64,000 nt of DNA from Companilactobacillus ginsenosidimutans (GTDB lineage Bacteria > Bacillota > Bacilli > Lactobacillales > Lactobacillaceae). The notes beneath the pieces are model-generated. The model had not been told where the DNA came from. It ran no database searches and was given only the letters and a program-made list of their open reading frames with translations. Positions 1 through 8,906 of this stretch are shown one piece after another (the first letter of the stretch is position 1; each line of letters starts with the position of its first letter). The stretch spans positions 124,001 to 188,000 of the forward strand of contig NZ_CP012034.1 in NCBI RefSeq assembly GCF_001050475.1. Reading direction: 5' to 3'. Both the position numbers and the translations under genes were made by a program.

Positions 1-1
1 G

Positions 2-55
2 GTAGAAGTTGACAATCTGGCTGATTTAAAAACGAAAATGGAGGAACTAGCATGA
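2..55 (+). CDS. C-terminal tail of the gene upstream of cobA-hemD, probably cbiJ (partial)
   Basis: An open frame enters from the left edge and stops at TGA 53-55, overlapping the ATG of the next gene (ATGA). Only 17 codons are visible, ending in a charged helix (DLKTKMEELA). In related cobamide operons cbiJ, the cobalt-precorrin-6A reductase, sits immediately before cobA-hemD, so the identity is inferred from gene order alone; the tail is too short to show a domain. Confidence 0.5.
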   Translation, partial: VEVDNLADLKTKMEELA

Positions 56-1449
56 GTAATGGCTTAGTTTCACTAGTTGGAGCAGGTCCTGGTAATCCAG
101 AACTGCTAACTATTAAAGGCAAAAGAAGAATCCAAGAGGCTGATGTAGTCATGTTTGATCGACTAATTGATCCCTCTATTTTGTCGTATGCTAGTTCAGA
201 CGCTGAACTAATAAATGTTGGTAAATTACCTCATCATCATAAAGTTAAGCAGTCTCAAATCAATCAGATGTTAGTTGATTTTTCCCTTGAAGAGAAAAAA
301 GTTGTTCGTCTAAAAGCTGGAGATCCGTTTGTCCTCGGACGTGGTGGTGAAGAAGCACAATTCTTGAAGGTAAATGGAATAAATTTTGAAATTGTACCTG
401 GTTTAACTAGTGCAATTGCTGGATTAGCTGCTGCTGGAATTCCTGTAACTCATCGAGATTATGCTTCAAGTTTCCACGTTATTTCCGCTCATTTAAAAAA
501 AGAAAATGGCAGTTTAGATTGGCCTAACATTGCACATCAAGAAGGAACTCTGATTTTCTTGATGGGAATGGAAAATCTTGATTTGATTGTCGGACAACTT
601 TTAAAAAATGAGAAATCTGCAGATACACCTGTAGCAATTATTCAGTGGGCTAGTCAGTGGCGCCAAAGAGATTTGACTGGAAACTTGGATAATATCCAAG
701 CAAAAGTTCAGAAATCCGGAATTGGTTCGCCAAGTATCATCGCTGTTGGGGATGTCGTGAAGTTACACGACGAAATCAATACAGTATTACCACTTTTCGG
801 TAAAAGAATATTAGTAGCAGATAATGGTTCAAAACGACTGATTAATGGTCTTCGTGATAATGGCGCTAGTGTTGTCACATATCGTCGTGGAACCAATGAA
901 AAGACTATATTTGATATTGGAAAGATTTTGAATTATGAAAATATTTTCTTCGAAAACTTTCCAAGTTTTGAAACATTCATCGATGAATTAAATGAGAAGA
1001 ATCGTGATATCAGAACAATAGGGGACACTCGACTTTTGGTCAAGTCAACAAAGCTTGCCAAAATGATCAAGGATACCGGAATTATTGTCGACGATGTTAT
1101 TGATGCAGAAGAACTAGCAGTGCTCGATAATGTGGCAATCATCGGAGGAGCTGGTTCACACAACCTTGGAAAAGATAACTTTTTCAAAATTTATCAACGA
1201 AATACTTCATCCAATAACAACTTAGATTTCGACACTTATACAGAAATGTTATTTATTAGCAAGGTTGCTGTGACTGATTTGATGGACAGTATTGATGTTG
1301 AACAAGCTGAGTCGATTAAATCAATTAAGGCTCTCGCAATGGGTGAGTCTGTTCAAGAATTGTTATTGAGTCAGGGTTTCACCAACGTAAAACTTGTTAC
1401 ACCAAAAACAAATGAAGTTATTAATGACCTTTTGGAAGGAAAAATTTAA
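52..1449 (+). CDS. cobA-hemD: Uroporphyrinogen-III C-methyltransferase / uroporphyrinogen-III synthase fusion (CobA-HemD)
   Basis: Residues 1-245 are a SUMT methyltransferase: the N-terminal GAGPGNP loop (10-16), RLKAGDPFVLGRGGEE (86-101) and the PGLTSAIAG segment near 115 are the family's SAM- and substrate-binding motifs. It methylates uroporphyrinogen III twice to give precorrin-2, the entry to cobamides. Residues ~250-465 look like a HemD (uroporphyrinogen-III synthase) domain, which closes the tetrapyrrole ring; this half is much less conserved. The ATG overlaps the upstream stop and follows GGAGG-like sequence at 40-46. cbiK starts right after its stop. A second, free-standing hemD lies at 14845, so the fused HemD half may be redundant or degenerate. 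Confidence 0.9.
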   Translation: MSNGLVSLVGAGPGNPELLTIKGKRRIQEADVVMFDRLIDPSILSYASSDAELINVGKLPHHHKVKQSQINQMLVDFSLEEKKVVRLKAGDPFVLGRGGEEAQFLKVNGINFEIVPGLTSAIAGLAAAGIPVTHRDYASSFHVISAHLKKENGSLDWPNIAHQEGTLIFLMGMENLDLIVGQLLKNEKSADTPVAIIQWASQWRQRDLTGNLDNIQAKVQKSGIGSPSIIAVGDVVKLHDEINTVLPLFGKRILVADNGSKRLINGLRDNGASVVTYRRGTNEKTIFDIGKILNYENIFFENFPSFETFIDELNEKNRDIRTIGDTRLLVKSTKLAKMIKDTGIIVDDVIDAEELAVLDNVAIIGGAGSHNLGKDNFFKIYQRNTSSNNNLDFDTYTEMLFISKVAVTDLMDSIDVEQAESIKSIKALAMGESVQELLLSQGFTNVKLVTPKTNEVINDLLEGKI

Positions 1450-2235
1450 ATGAAAAAAACTGCCATTTTAGTTGTCAGCTTCGGGACGACATACGCTGAC
1501 ACTCGTAAAAAGACGATTGAGGCAACTGAGAATGCAATTGCTAAGAAATTCCCAGACGCTGATGTTTTCCGTGCCTTTACCTCAAACATTGTATTGAAAC
1601 GGATTAAAGAAAATGAAGGCATTTCAATCGATACACCACAGGTTGCAATTGAGAAGATTCGCTCACTTGGATATCAAGAATTGTACGTTCAATCACTCCA
1701 CATCATTCCTGGACATGAATATCATTTGATCGTTAAATCGTTGAAATCATATGCAGACGACTTCGAAAAATTTGTGATTGGTAAACCACTATTGACAAGT
1801 TTAGTTGATTATCGTGGTGTCAAAGATTATTTGATTGGAATGAAATCTTTAGCACCTGATGAAGGTGTCTTATTCATGGGACATGGAACAGCAACGGATA
1901 TTGCCTTTACAGCGTATGGTTGTTTAGATCACATGTTAATGGGAACTCGCAACTATCTAGGAACTGTTGAAAGTTTGTCTGACCTAAAAATGGAAATGGC
2001 TCGCATGAAACAAGATGGCATCAAAAAAGTTCATTTATATCCATTCATGCTAGTTGCTGGAAATCACGCAAATAAAGATATGGCTTCAGATAATGAACAT
2101 TCATGGAATTCAATTTTACAAAAAGAGGGATTCACGACTGAGACTCATTTAGTAGGTTTAGGTGAATCAGAATTCATTCAAAATCAATTTGCTAAACACT
2201 TGCGTCATGCAATCAGAGGTGTTGAGAATGACTAA
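1450..2235 (+). CDS. cbiK: Sirohydrochlorin cobaltochelatase CbiK
   Basis: At 261 aa it matches anaerobic-pathway cobalt chelatases. It inserts Co2+ into sirohydrochlorin (factor II), the committing cobalt-early step. Visible family features are the N-terminal FGTTYADTR (11-19), the HIIPGHEYH stretch around 84-92, GHGT with His145, and NHANKD with His206. These two histidines sit close to the positions recalled for the catalytic pair in Salmonella CbiK (145 and 207). The start codon directly follows the cobA-hemD stop; the 3' end overlaps cbiL by 8 bp, implying translational coupling. Confidence 0.93.
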   Translation: MKKTAILVVSFGTTYADTRKKTIEATENAIAKKFPDADVFRAFTSNIVLKRIKENEGISIDTPQVAIEKIRSLGYQELYVQSLHIIPGHEYHLIVKSLKSYADDFEKFVIGKPLLTSLVDYRGVKDYLIGMKSLAPDEGVLFMGHGTATDIAFTAYGCLDHMLMGTRNYLGTVESLSDLKMEMARMKQDGIKKVHLYPFMLVAGNHANKDMASDNEHSWNSILQKEGFTTETHLVGLGESEFIQNQFAKHLRHAIRGVEND

Positions 2236-2917
2236 ATTTTTTGGAATCGGCGTTGGCCCTGGTGACAGTGACTTGATGACTGTTAAAGCAACTAAAGCAA
2301 TCAAAGAACTCGATATTCTCTATACGCCGATTGCGCGTAAAGGGATGAAGAGTACAGCTTTAAGGATTGCTACACCCTTTGTTGACGACTCACTTGAAAT
2401 TAAAGAACGCAAATTTCCAATGACCAAAGATGCTGATGAGCGTCAAAAAAGTTGGCAATTAGTGGCTGATGAAGTAATTGCCGATGTTAAGTCTGGCAAA
2501 AATGTTGGGATGTTAACTCTAGGTGATCCATCTGTTTACAGTACTTTTAGCTACATTCAAAAATTGGTTGAATCTCAAATTGAGATTGAAATTGTTGCTG
2601 GTATTTCATCTTTTTCACAAATTGCTGCTACGTTAAAACAACCACTGATGTTAGATGAAGAGAGCTTAACTGTAATACCTGCAACAAAACCAACAGAAGT
2701 TATCAGCAAATTCATTGACGATAATCAAAATATTGTAATTATGAAGATTTCAGCAAAATTTGATGAGATTTTTGATTTATTAAATCAAAAAAGCTTGTTA
2801 AATAATGCCACAATCATTTCAAATGCTTCAATGGAAAACGAAAATATTATCCAAGTTTCAGAATTGACAAAACAAGCGGAAATTCCATATTTTTCGACTA
2901 TGATTATAAAAAAGTAA
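2228..2917 (+). CDS. cbiL: Cobalt-factor-II C20-methyltransferase CbiL
   Basis: This is a 229-aa SAM-dependent tetrapyrrole methyltransferase; the start FFGIGVGPGDSDLMTVKA has the GxGPGD loop of the CobI/CbiL family, and LTLGDPSVYSTFSY plus VAGISSFSQ follow in the family order. It methylates C20 of cobalt-factor II. I chose ATG 2228 because it is preceded by AGAGGT and puts the GVGPGD loop at the N-terminus; the same frame is open 22 codons further upstream inside cbiK, but that extension has no domain match. It overlaps cbiK by 8 bp. Confidence 0.93.
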   Translation: MTKFFGIGVGPGDSDLMTVKATKAIKELDILYTPIARKGMKSTALRIATPFVDDSLEIKERKFPMTKDADERQKSWQLVADEVIADVKSGKNVGMLTLGDPSVYSTFSYIQKLVESQIEIEIVAGISSFSQIAATLKQPLMLDEESLTVIPATKPTEVISKFIDDNQNIVIMKISAKFDEIFDLLNQKSLLNNATIISNASMENENIIQVSELTKQAEIPYFSTMIIKK

Positions 2918-2920
2918 AAC

Positions 2921-2942
2921 GTTTTCACTAAAATGTGAAAGC
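2921..2942 (+). other. Hairpin in the cbiL-cbiM gap
   Basis: Complementary 8-nt arms, GTTTTCAC and GTGAAAGC (one G-U pair), enclose a 6-nt loop 4 bp after the cbiL stop. No run of T follows, so it is not a classical terminator. It lies in the largest gap (148 bp to the cbiM start) inside an otherwise tightly packed operon and could set mRNA processing or expression of the cobalt transporter. No cobalamin riboswitch motif was recognised here. Confidence 0.45.
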
Positions 2943-3065
2943 ATTATCAACCTTTTGTTTAATATTTTTACTTTATAGCTTTATCAGCTTAATATTCTGG
3001 TAATATCGAAAATTTTAAATCATACTAATAAAGTGTTCAAAAAATCACAATTTGAGGGTACATGT

Positions 3066-3842
3066 ATGAGAAAAGTTTTTAGTCGCATCGGAGTTTTAAG
3101 CAAAGATTTTACCGTCCAATGTATGTTGGTTATGGCTGTCGGCTTTGCTATTGCACCTGGAACAGTCTATGCCATGCATATCATGGAAGGTATGTTACCC
3201 CCTAAATGGTGTATTTTCTGGTATGCAGTTAGTGCTCCATTTTTTATTTACGGTCTTTATAGATTGAAAAAAATCACACAAGATAGCAGACAGAAGAATA
3301 CGAAGTTAATGTTTGCCTTGTGTGGGGCTTTTGTGTTTGTGCTCTCTTCACTGAAGCTTCCATCAGTAACTGGTTCGTCTTCACATCCAACAGGTGTTGG
3401 TTTGGGAACTGTAATGTTTGGGCCTGGAGTATTAGTAATTATGGGTGTCATCGTGTTGTTATTTCAAGCGCTGTTGCTAGCTCACGGTGGACTTACAACC
3501 TTAGGTGCTAATGCATTTTCAATGACTATAGTTGGGCCAATTATCGGCTACGTCGTGTTAATTATTTGTAAGAGATTACACGTTAATAAAAAAATCAGTA
3601 TTTTTCTTTGTGCATTTTTTGCCGATATATCCACCTACGTGACAACAGCTAGTCAGTTGGCAATCGTCTTTCCTGATCCAAATCATGGGTTTTGGGGTGC
3701 CTGGTTGAAATTCATGGGTATTTACGCTGTCACGCAAATTCCTCTAGCAATTGCTGAAGGATTACTAACGGTTATCGTTTACAACTTGATCGTCAGCAAT
3801 AAGCTTTGGTCAGAGGAGGGCACATTACTATATGAAAAATAA
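3066..3842 (+). CDS. cbiM: Cobalt ECF transporter substrate-binding subunit CbiM
   Basis: CbiM is the integral-membrane S component that binds Co2+. After a signal-like hydrophobic stretch ending GTVYA comes MHIMEGMLPPKW, the diagnostic mature N-terminus whose Met-His pair coordinates the metal in this family. Several further membrane helices follow, with SSHPTGVGLGT and LLAHGGLTTLGANAFSM motifs typical of CbiM. ATG 3066 was preferred because GAGGG lies 7 nt upstream; the frame is open from 3033 but without a good ribosome site. At 258 aa its length is normal. It overlaps cbiN by 11 bp. Confidence 0.93.
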   Translation: MRKVFSRIGVLSKDFTVQCMLVMAVGFAIAPGTVYAMHIMEGMLPPKWCIFWYAVSAPFFIYGLYRLKKITQDSRQKNTKLMFALCGAFVFVLSSLKLPSVTGSSSHPTGVGLGTVMFGPGVLVIMGVIVLLFQALLLAHGGLTTLGANAFSMTIVGPIIGYVVLIICKRLHVNKKISIFLCAFFADISTYVTTASQLAIVFPDPNHGFWGAWLKFMGIYAVTQIPLAIAEGLLTVIVYNLIVSNKLWSEEGTLLYEK

Positions 3843-4164
3843 GAAGCAAAATATTATTTTGATAATATTAGTGATTTTACTCGTCACTGGTCCATTGATA
3901 TTTGTTCAAAGTGGTCACTTTGGTGGTAGTGATGATAAAGGTACGGAACAAATTAAAAAGAATGACCCTAGTTATAAAGTTTGGGCACATCCACTCTGGA
4001 CACCACCATCTGGTGAGATTGAAACGTTACTCTTTACACTTCAAGGAAGTTTGGGAACTGGTATCATTGCGTATATTTTTGGATATGCTCGTGGTAAGAA
4101 CAAATCACAACGTGAAGCTGAACAACTAGCTGAAGAAGAGACGTCAAATCATGTTAGTGATTGA
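3832..4164 (+). CDS. cbiN: Cobalt ECF transporter accessory subunit CbiN
   Basis: This small 110-aa membrane protein has one N-terminal helix (residues ~6-28), an extracellular loop with KVWAHPLWTPPSGE, a second helix (~65-88) and a charged tail. Two helices linked by a loop with a PxWxPPSGE-like motif are characteristic of CbiN, which is needed with CbiM for cobalt capture. It overlaps both neighbours (cbiM by 11 bp, cbiQ by 14 bp), as expected for a coupled cbiMNQO cassette. Confidence 0.92.
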   Translation: MKNKKQNIILIILVILLVTGPLIFVQSGHFGGSDDKGTEQIKKNDPSYKVWAHPLWTPPSGEIETLLFTLQGSLGTGIIAYIFGYARGKNKSQREAEQLAEEETSNHVSD

Positions 4165-4831
4165 TAAATATGCCTATGAAAATCGAATCGCAACTTATAA
4201 CGCATGGTGGAAAATTCTGGTATTCATTATCGGTCTGGTTGGAGCATTTCAACCAATAATCTGGCTAAAATTTTTAACAATGTTAGTAATTTCAACTATC
4301 ACAATCTATGTGACCGAAGTATCGGTTCATCGATATTTGAAATGGTTTTATCCAATCCTGCCATTTCTAATCCTTAGTATTATTGGAATTGTGGTCACAG
4401 TTGCCGCTAAACAAAGCGTAATGTTCTGGTCAATTCCAGTAGGTTCCTCATACTTAGGTATTTCGAAAGTTACACTGCATCAAGGATTGGTGCTTGGGGT
4501 TCAAGCACTCACAGCAATCGTGTGTACATATTTCTTGGCACTAACTACTCCATTTCAGCAGTTGATGAAAGTATTGCTGCAGTTACATTTGCCAAAATTA
4601 TTTGTTGAACAAACAATGTTGATTTACCGTTTCATCTTTATTTTCTTAGATGAATGTATGCGAATATTTCATGCTCAACAACTGAGACTAGGCTATTCGG
4701 GATTTAAGAATTCACTTGAATCAGTCTCCATTTTGTTAAAGATGCTCTTTATGCAAGTTATGATCAAATATGAAGCAATGCAAAACAGCCTAGAGATGAA
4801 ATTGTTCAACGGGGATTTTGATCTGAAATGA
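4151..4831 (+). CDS. cbiQ: Cobalt ECF transporter transmembrane subunit CbiQ
   Basis: CbiQ is the 226-aa T component that couples CbiM to the ATPase. The opening IDKYAYENRIATYNAWWKI is the usual CbiQ start, four to five hydrophobic helices follow, and the C-terminal part carries a coupling segment (AQQLRLGYSGFKNS) like the conserved Ala-Arg-Gly helices that contact CbiO. The ATG lies within the cbiN 3' end and the gene stops 9 bp before cbiO. Confidence 0.92.
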   Translation: MLVIDKYAYENRIATYNAWWKILVFIIGLVGAFQPIIWLKFLTMLVISTITIYVTEVSVHRYLKWFYPILPFLILSIIGIVVTVAAKQSVMFWSIPVGSSYLGISKVTLHQGLVLGVQALTAIVCTYFLALTTPFQQLMKVLLQLHLPKLFVEQTMLIYRFIFIFLDECMRIFHAQQLRLGYSGFKNSLESVSILLKMLFMQVMIKYEAMQNSLEMKLFNGDFDLK

Positions 4832-4840
4832 GGTTAATAA

Positions 4841-5674
4841 ATGATTAAGTTGGAACATTTGAATTTCGGATATGACAGTAAATCCCTACAACTTGAAGAT
4901 ATTAATATTGATTTCGGAAAGTTTGGGCAGGCGATTGGACTTGTTGGTCCAAATGGTTCTGGTAAGTCAACGTTATTTAAAAATATTGTTGGCCTTGAGA
5001 AACCAACTTCTGGAAATGTTTTCTTTGATGGAAAACAGCTGAAGTACAACAACAAGAGCCTTAGACATCTGAGAACGCAGATTGGCATGGTTTTTCAAAA
5101 TTCAGACAATCAAATTTTTTATCCCAATGTTCAAGAAGATGTAGCTTTTGTTTTACGTAATTTAAAATTAGACGAACAAACTATTCAAGAACGATTAGAT
5201 TGGGTATTTAAGAGTTTAGATATTGAAGATTTACGAGATCGACCAGTTCAATATTTGAGCGGTGGTCAAAAGAAACGAGTTGCTATTGCAGGGATTCTAG
5301 TTATGAAGCCGAAATGGATTCTGATGGATGAACCTACAGCTGGACTCGATTTTGATGGTAAAGAACGTATGAAAGATTTAATCATACAAATGTTAAATGA
5401 TGGCGAGCATTTAATTATTTCCAGCCATGACATGAATTTTATGTATGAGGTTTGTGATTATTTCTATGTTCTTAGTCACGGTAAGGTCATTACCGAAGGC
5501 AAGAAAGAACAAGTTTTTGAGGACGATAAAGCAATTCAAGAAGCAAAATTAGAGGTTCCTTACATTGTTAGGTTGCATCGTGAACTTGGATTTCCTCTAT
5601 ATGAGAATCAAGCTCAAATGTATGCAGACACAAATTTGAAGAATTATGTTTCAGGATATGGAGAAAAACTATGA
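4841..5674 (+). CDS. cbiO: Cobalt ECF transporter ATP-binding subunit CbiO
   Basis: This 277-aa ABC ATPase energises cobalt uptake. It has Walker A GPNGSGKST (near residue 36), a Q-loop in GMVFQNSDNQ, signature LSGGQKKR, Walker B WILMDEPT, the D-loop AGLD and the switch His in SSHD. The IFYPNVQEDVAF segment is typical of ECF ATPases. The ATG follows a short AGGTTAA ribosome site after cbiQ, and the stop overlaps cbiP as ATGA. Confidence 0.94.
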   Translation: MIKLEHLNFGYDSKSLQLEDINIDFGKFGQAIGLVGPNGSGKSTLFKNIVGLEKPTSGNVFFDGKQLKYNNKSLRHLRTQIGMVFQNSDNQIFYPNVQEDVAFVLRNLKLDEQTIQERLDWVFKSLDIEDLRDRPVQYLSGGQKKRVAIAGILVMKPKWILMDEPTAGLDFDGKERMKDLIIQMLNDGEHLIISSHDMNFMYEVCDYFYVLSHGKVITEGKKEQVFEDDKAIQEAKLEVPYIVRLHRELGFPLYENQAQMYADTNLKNYVSGYGEKL

Positions 5675-7179
5675 CTGCAAAATCAATAATGTTTCAAGGA
5701 ACAGCATCAGATTCAGGTAAGAGCTGGATGGTTGCTGCTCTTTGTCGTTATTTGGCTCAAAGAGGCGATAAAGTCGTTCCTTTCAAGTCACAAAATATGG
5801 CATTAAATTCATATATTACTGCTGATGGACAAGAAATGGGACGTGCTCAAGTATTTCAAGCTGAAGCTTCCGGAATTTTGCCAGATGTCAGAATGAATCC
5901 TATCTTGTTAAAACCTTCAACCGACAGTGATTCACAAGTTGTTGTTAATGGAAAGGTGCTTGGCGACATGAGTGCTGCACAATATCAAGAATTCAAGCCA
6001 CAACTTCGTGGTGAGGTTACTGATACATACAATAGTCTAGCTAATGAATATGATGATGTAATTCTTGAAGGTGCCGGTAGTCCAGCTGAAATTAATTTAA
6101 ATAAACGCGATTTCGTTAATATGGGTATGGCAGATATTGCTGACGCACCTGTAATTTTAGTTGCTGACATCGATAAAGGTGGCGTTTTTGCATCTATTTA
6201 TGGAACAATAAAACTGTTGCCTAAAAAGCACCAAAATAGAATTAAAGGAATTATTATTAACAAATTCCGTGGAGACGTTTCACTACTTCAAAACGGGAAT
6301 GACATGATTGAAGATCTTACCGGTGTTCCAGTTCTTGGTGTAATGCCATATTCATCTGTTCAAATAGATGATGAAGATAGTGTTGCTTTAACGCGCAAGA
6401 ATAAAGTAATGGACGTCTCAAAAGATTTGGACATCGTAGTTGTTGTGCTGCCTAAGATTTCTAATTTCACTGACTTTAACAGTCTGGCAATGCATCCAGA
6501 TGTATCAGTTCGATATGCTACGAATGCCAATGAACTTGGAACACCAGATTTGGTCATTATTCCGGGAAGTAAAAATACTAATGAAGATTTAGCTTTCTTG
6601 AAAGAAACAAAATTTGACACAGCCATCCAAGCTTTACACAGTCGAGGAACTTTCATTTTTGGTGTTTGTGGTGGCTACCAGATTCTTGGTAAAAAATTGA
6701 TTGATGCTAATGAAGTTGAGTCAGATATCGAAGAACAAGCTGGCCTTGGATTACTAAATACAACAACTTATTATGAAGACACCAAGACGACAACTCAGTC
6801 AAAAGCTACTATTGGTGACCTTAAACTTGACGGCTATGAAATTCATATGGGGCGCACAGTTCTTGATGAGGGGACTCAACCACTAGCTCATATTTATCAA
6901 ACAAATGGTAATGAGACCGATCATATGGATGGCGCTGTAAATGATGACAAGACTGTTTACGGTACTTATCTTCATGGAATTTTCGACAATCCCGAATGGA
7001 CCAGAGGTTACCTAAATCAGATTCGTGAGAGCAAAGGCTTGGGACCATTGAAGAACATTGTTGGTTCATTGAAGGATTTCAAGGAAACTCAATATGATGA
7101 ATTAGCAAAAATTTTCACTGAAAACGTTGATGTTGACCGCATTCTGGAAATTATGGATGCGTCTGAAAAGGTGGAATAA
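5671..7179 (+). CDS. cbiP: Cobyric acid synthase (glutamine-dependent amidotransferase)
   Basis: The protein amidates the b, d, e and g side chains of adenosyl-cobyrinate diamide. At 502 aa it has the family layout: an N-terminal ATP-binding domain starting MFQGTASDSGKSW (a modified P-loop) with FKSQNMALNS, then a C-terminal class I-like glutaminase domain with the nucleophile Cys in FGVCGGYQILG and the His in GTYLHGIFDN. It overlaps cbiO by 4 bp; the next gene begins 2 bp after its stop. Confidence 0.95.
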   Translation: MTAKSIMFQGTASDSGKSWMVAALCRYLAQRGDKVVPFKSQNMALNSYITADGQEMGRAQVFQAEASGILPDVRMNPILLKPSTDSDSQVVVNGKVLGDMSAAQYQEFKPQLRGEVTDTYNSLANEYDDVILEGAGSPAEINLNKRDFVNMGMADIADAPVILVADIDKGGVFASIYGTIKLLPKKHQNRIKGIIINKFRGDVSLLQNGNDMIEDLTGVPVLGVMPYSSVQIDDEDSVALTRKNKVMDVSKDLDIVVVVLPKISNFTDFNSLAMHPDVSVRYATNANELGTPDLVIIPGSKNTNEDLAFLKETKFDTAIQALHSRGTFIFGVCGGYQILGKKLIDANEVESDIEEQAGLGLLNTTTYYEDTKTTTQSKATIGDLKLDGYEIHMGRTVLDEGTQPLAHIYQTNGNETDHMDGAVNDDKTVYGTYLHGIFDNPEWTRGYLNQIRESKGLGPLKNIVGSLKDFKETQYDELAKIFTENVDVDRILEIMDASEKVE

Positions 7180-7181
7180 CT

Positions 7182-7613
7182 ATGTATCCAATTATGGTTA
7201 ATTTGACCAATCGTCCAGTAACAATTGTTGGTGGGGGTAAAGTTGCCTTTAGAAAATATAAAAAATTAATTAATGATAATCCCAAACTGACAGTTATTAG
7301 TCCTGAAATTGATTCCAGATTTGATTTAGACAAAATTAATTGGGTTGAATCTCGATACAAAAAATCATTAATTCGAGATGCTGACTTGATATTAGCCTGC
7401 ACAGATGATGCAGAAGTAAATCAAGCAGTCTATCAAGATGCTACAGCTAATCAATTGGTTAATAATACAAGCAATAAAAAAAATTCAGATTTTTATAATG
7501 TTTCAACTGTTGAACAAGACGGATTTGTTTATTCAATTTCGAGCAATGGGAAGGACCCGTTTGCCACAAAACAAAAACGTCGTGCATTAGAAGAATGGTT
7601 ACGAAATAATTAA
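7182..7613 (+). CDS. Precorrin-2 dehydrogenase (SirC/CysG N-domain type)
   Basis: Residues 1-110 are the NAD-binding half of the siroheme synthase family: MYPIMVNLTNRPVTIVGGGKVAFRK is the classic start with its GGG nucleotide loop. It oxidises precorrin-2 to sirohydrochlorin, the CbiK substrate. At 143 aa it ends soon after SNGKDPFATKQKRRALEEWL and lacks the long C-terminal chelatase domain of Met8/CysG, which fits a dedicated dehydrogenase that leaves cobalt insertion to CbiK. AGGTGG lies just upstream of the ATG. Confidence 0.85.
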   Translation: MYPIMVNLTNRPVTIVGGGKVAFRKYKKLINDNPKLTVISPEIDSRFDLDKINWVESRYKKSLIRDADLILACTDDAEVNQAVYQDATANQLVNNTSNKKNSDFYNVSTVEQDGFVYSISSNGKDPFATKQKRRALEEWLRNN

Positions 7614-7633
7614 ACAGTATTGGAAGTATAAAT

Positions 7634-8896
7634 ATGTTTATAGTTTGCGTGGGAATAGATTATAGAACTATGCCAATTGATTTACGTGAACAAATCACTT
7701 TTGATAAGGAAGAACTCGAAAAAGCTCATCAAGCTTTATCAGATGAGAAGAGTATTCTTGAAGATGTAATCTTATCTACTTGTGAAAGAACTGAGATTTA
7801 TGCAGTTGTCGATCAAGTTCACACAAGTCGGTATTACATCAAGCGCTTCCTATCAAATTGGTTTGATTTTGACATGGATCAATTAGCAGATTATTTAGTT
7901 TTAAGAACAGGCGAGAAAGCTCTTCGTCACTTATTTGAAGTTGCTTCAGGTTTAGATTCACCAGACGTCGGCGAAGCCCAAATATTAGGCCAAGTAAAAA
8001 ATGCCTTCTTCACTGCTCAAAAAGCTGATACAGTCGGTGTCTTGTTCAATCATTTATTCCAACAAGTTATCACCTTTGCAAAATGGACACATTCTGAATA
8101 CAAAATAAATGAGCATGCCGAAACATCAACTCAAGCGGGAATTCATCAGATAAAAGAAAACTTACAAACACTCGATGATAAAACTCTGACGATAATCGGA
8201 GCGGGGACCATGAGTCAACAAGCCTTGTTAAATACATCAACCATGGGCTTTGGGAAAACTATTCTAGTCAATAGAACTGTTTCTCGCGCTGAAAAAGTCG
8301 TTGATGAGATGGACTTAGATGTAGCAGTTAAACCACTCGACAAGTTGCCAGATATACTGACCAACTCGGACGCTGTTATTTCAGCTGTTTCCGTTAAACA
8401 ACCTATTTTTTCAACCGAATGGGTTAATCAAAACAAAGAGAAGTTGAACAACATAACTTTTGTTGATCTTGGTGTGCCTCGTAATTTAAGTACATTCAGA
8501 GAAATTAGTAATTGCGATTACTTTGACATGGATGGATTGGCAAAAATTGTTACTGATAATCATGATGAGAAAATGCATCTGGTCAACGAAGTAAAACAGC
8601 ACGTTCCCGATGAAGTTGAGGATTACTTTTTATGGCAGAAGAAACTTAATGTTGTTCCGGTCATTAGACAATTGCGTGAACAGGCAGTTGATATTCAATC
8701 AAATGTCTACGACAGCTTGTTGAAGAAATTGCCTGATTTAGATGAGCATGAACAAAAGGTAATTAGAAAACATATGAAAAGTATCGTCAATCAGATGTTG
8801 AAAGAGCCAATTAAAGAAATCAAAGAGATTTCAACTTCTGAAGATGCTGACAAATATTTAGACTTATTAAAAGTGATTTTTAAACTAGATGCATAA
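7634..8896 (+). CDS. hemA: Glutamyl-tRNA reductase
   Basis: HemA reduces glutamyl-tRNA(Glu) to glutamate-1-semialdehyde, the first step of C5 tetrapyrrole synthesis. The 420-aa protein has the catalytic Cys50 in LSTCERTEIYA, the GEAQILGQVK active-site segment, an NADPH loop TIIGAGTMSQ near residue 188, and a C-terminal dimerisation helix region. Its presence inside the cobamide operon means precursor supply is co-transcribed with corrin assembly. Confidence 0.95.
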   Translation: MFIVCVGIDYRTMPIDLREQITFDKEELEKAHQALSDEKSILEDVILSTCERTEIYAVVDQVHTSRYYIKRFLSNWFDFDMDQLADYLVLRTGEKALRHLFEVASGLDSPDVGEAQILGQVKNAFFTAQKADTVGVLFNHLFQQVITFAKWTHSEYKINEHAETSTQAGIHQIKENLQTLDDKTLTIIGAGTMSQQALLNTSTMGFGKTILVNRTVSRAEKVVDEMDLDVAVKPLDKLPDILTNSDAVISAVSVKQPIFSTEWVNQNKEKLNNITFVDLGVPRNLSTFREISNCDYFDMDGLAKIVTDNHDEKMHLVNEVKQHVPDEVEDYFLWQKKLNVVPVIRQLREQAVDIQSNVYDSLLKKLPDLDEHEQKVIRKHMKSIVNQMLKEPIKEIKEISTSEDADKYLDLLKVIFKLDA

Positions 8897-8906
8897 GGAG
8901 AATGCT

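Noticed and set aside
2918..3065. Cobalamin riboswitch before cbiM
   Set aside because: No B12-box-like motif or the expected multi-stem size is visible; only one small hairpin.
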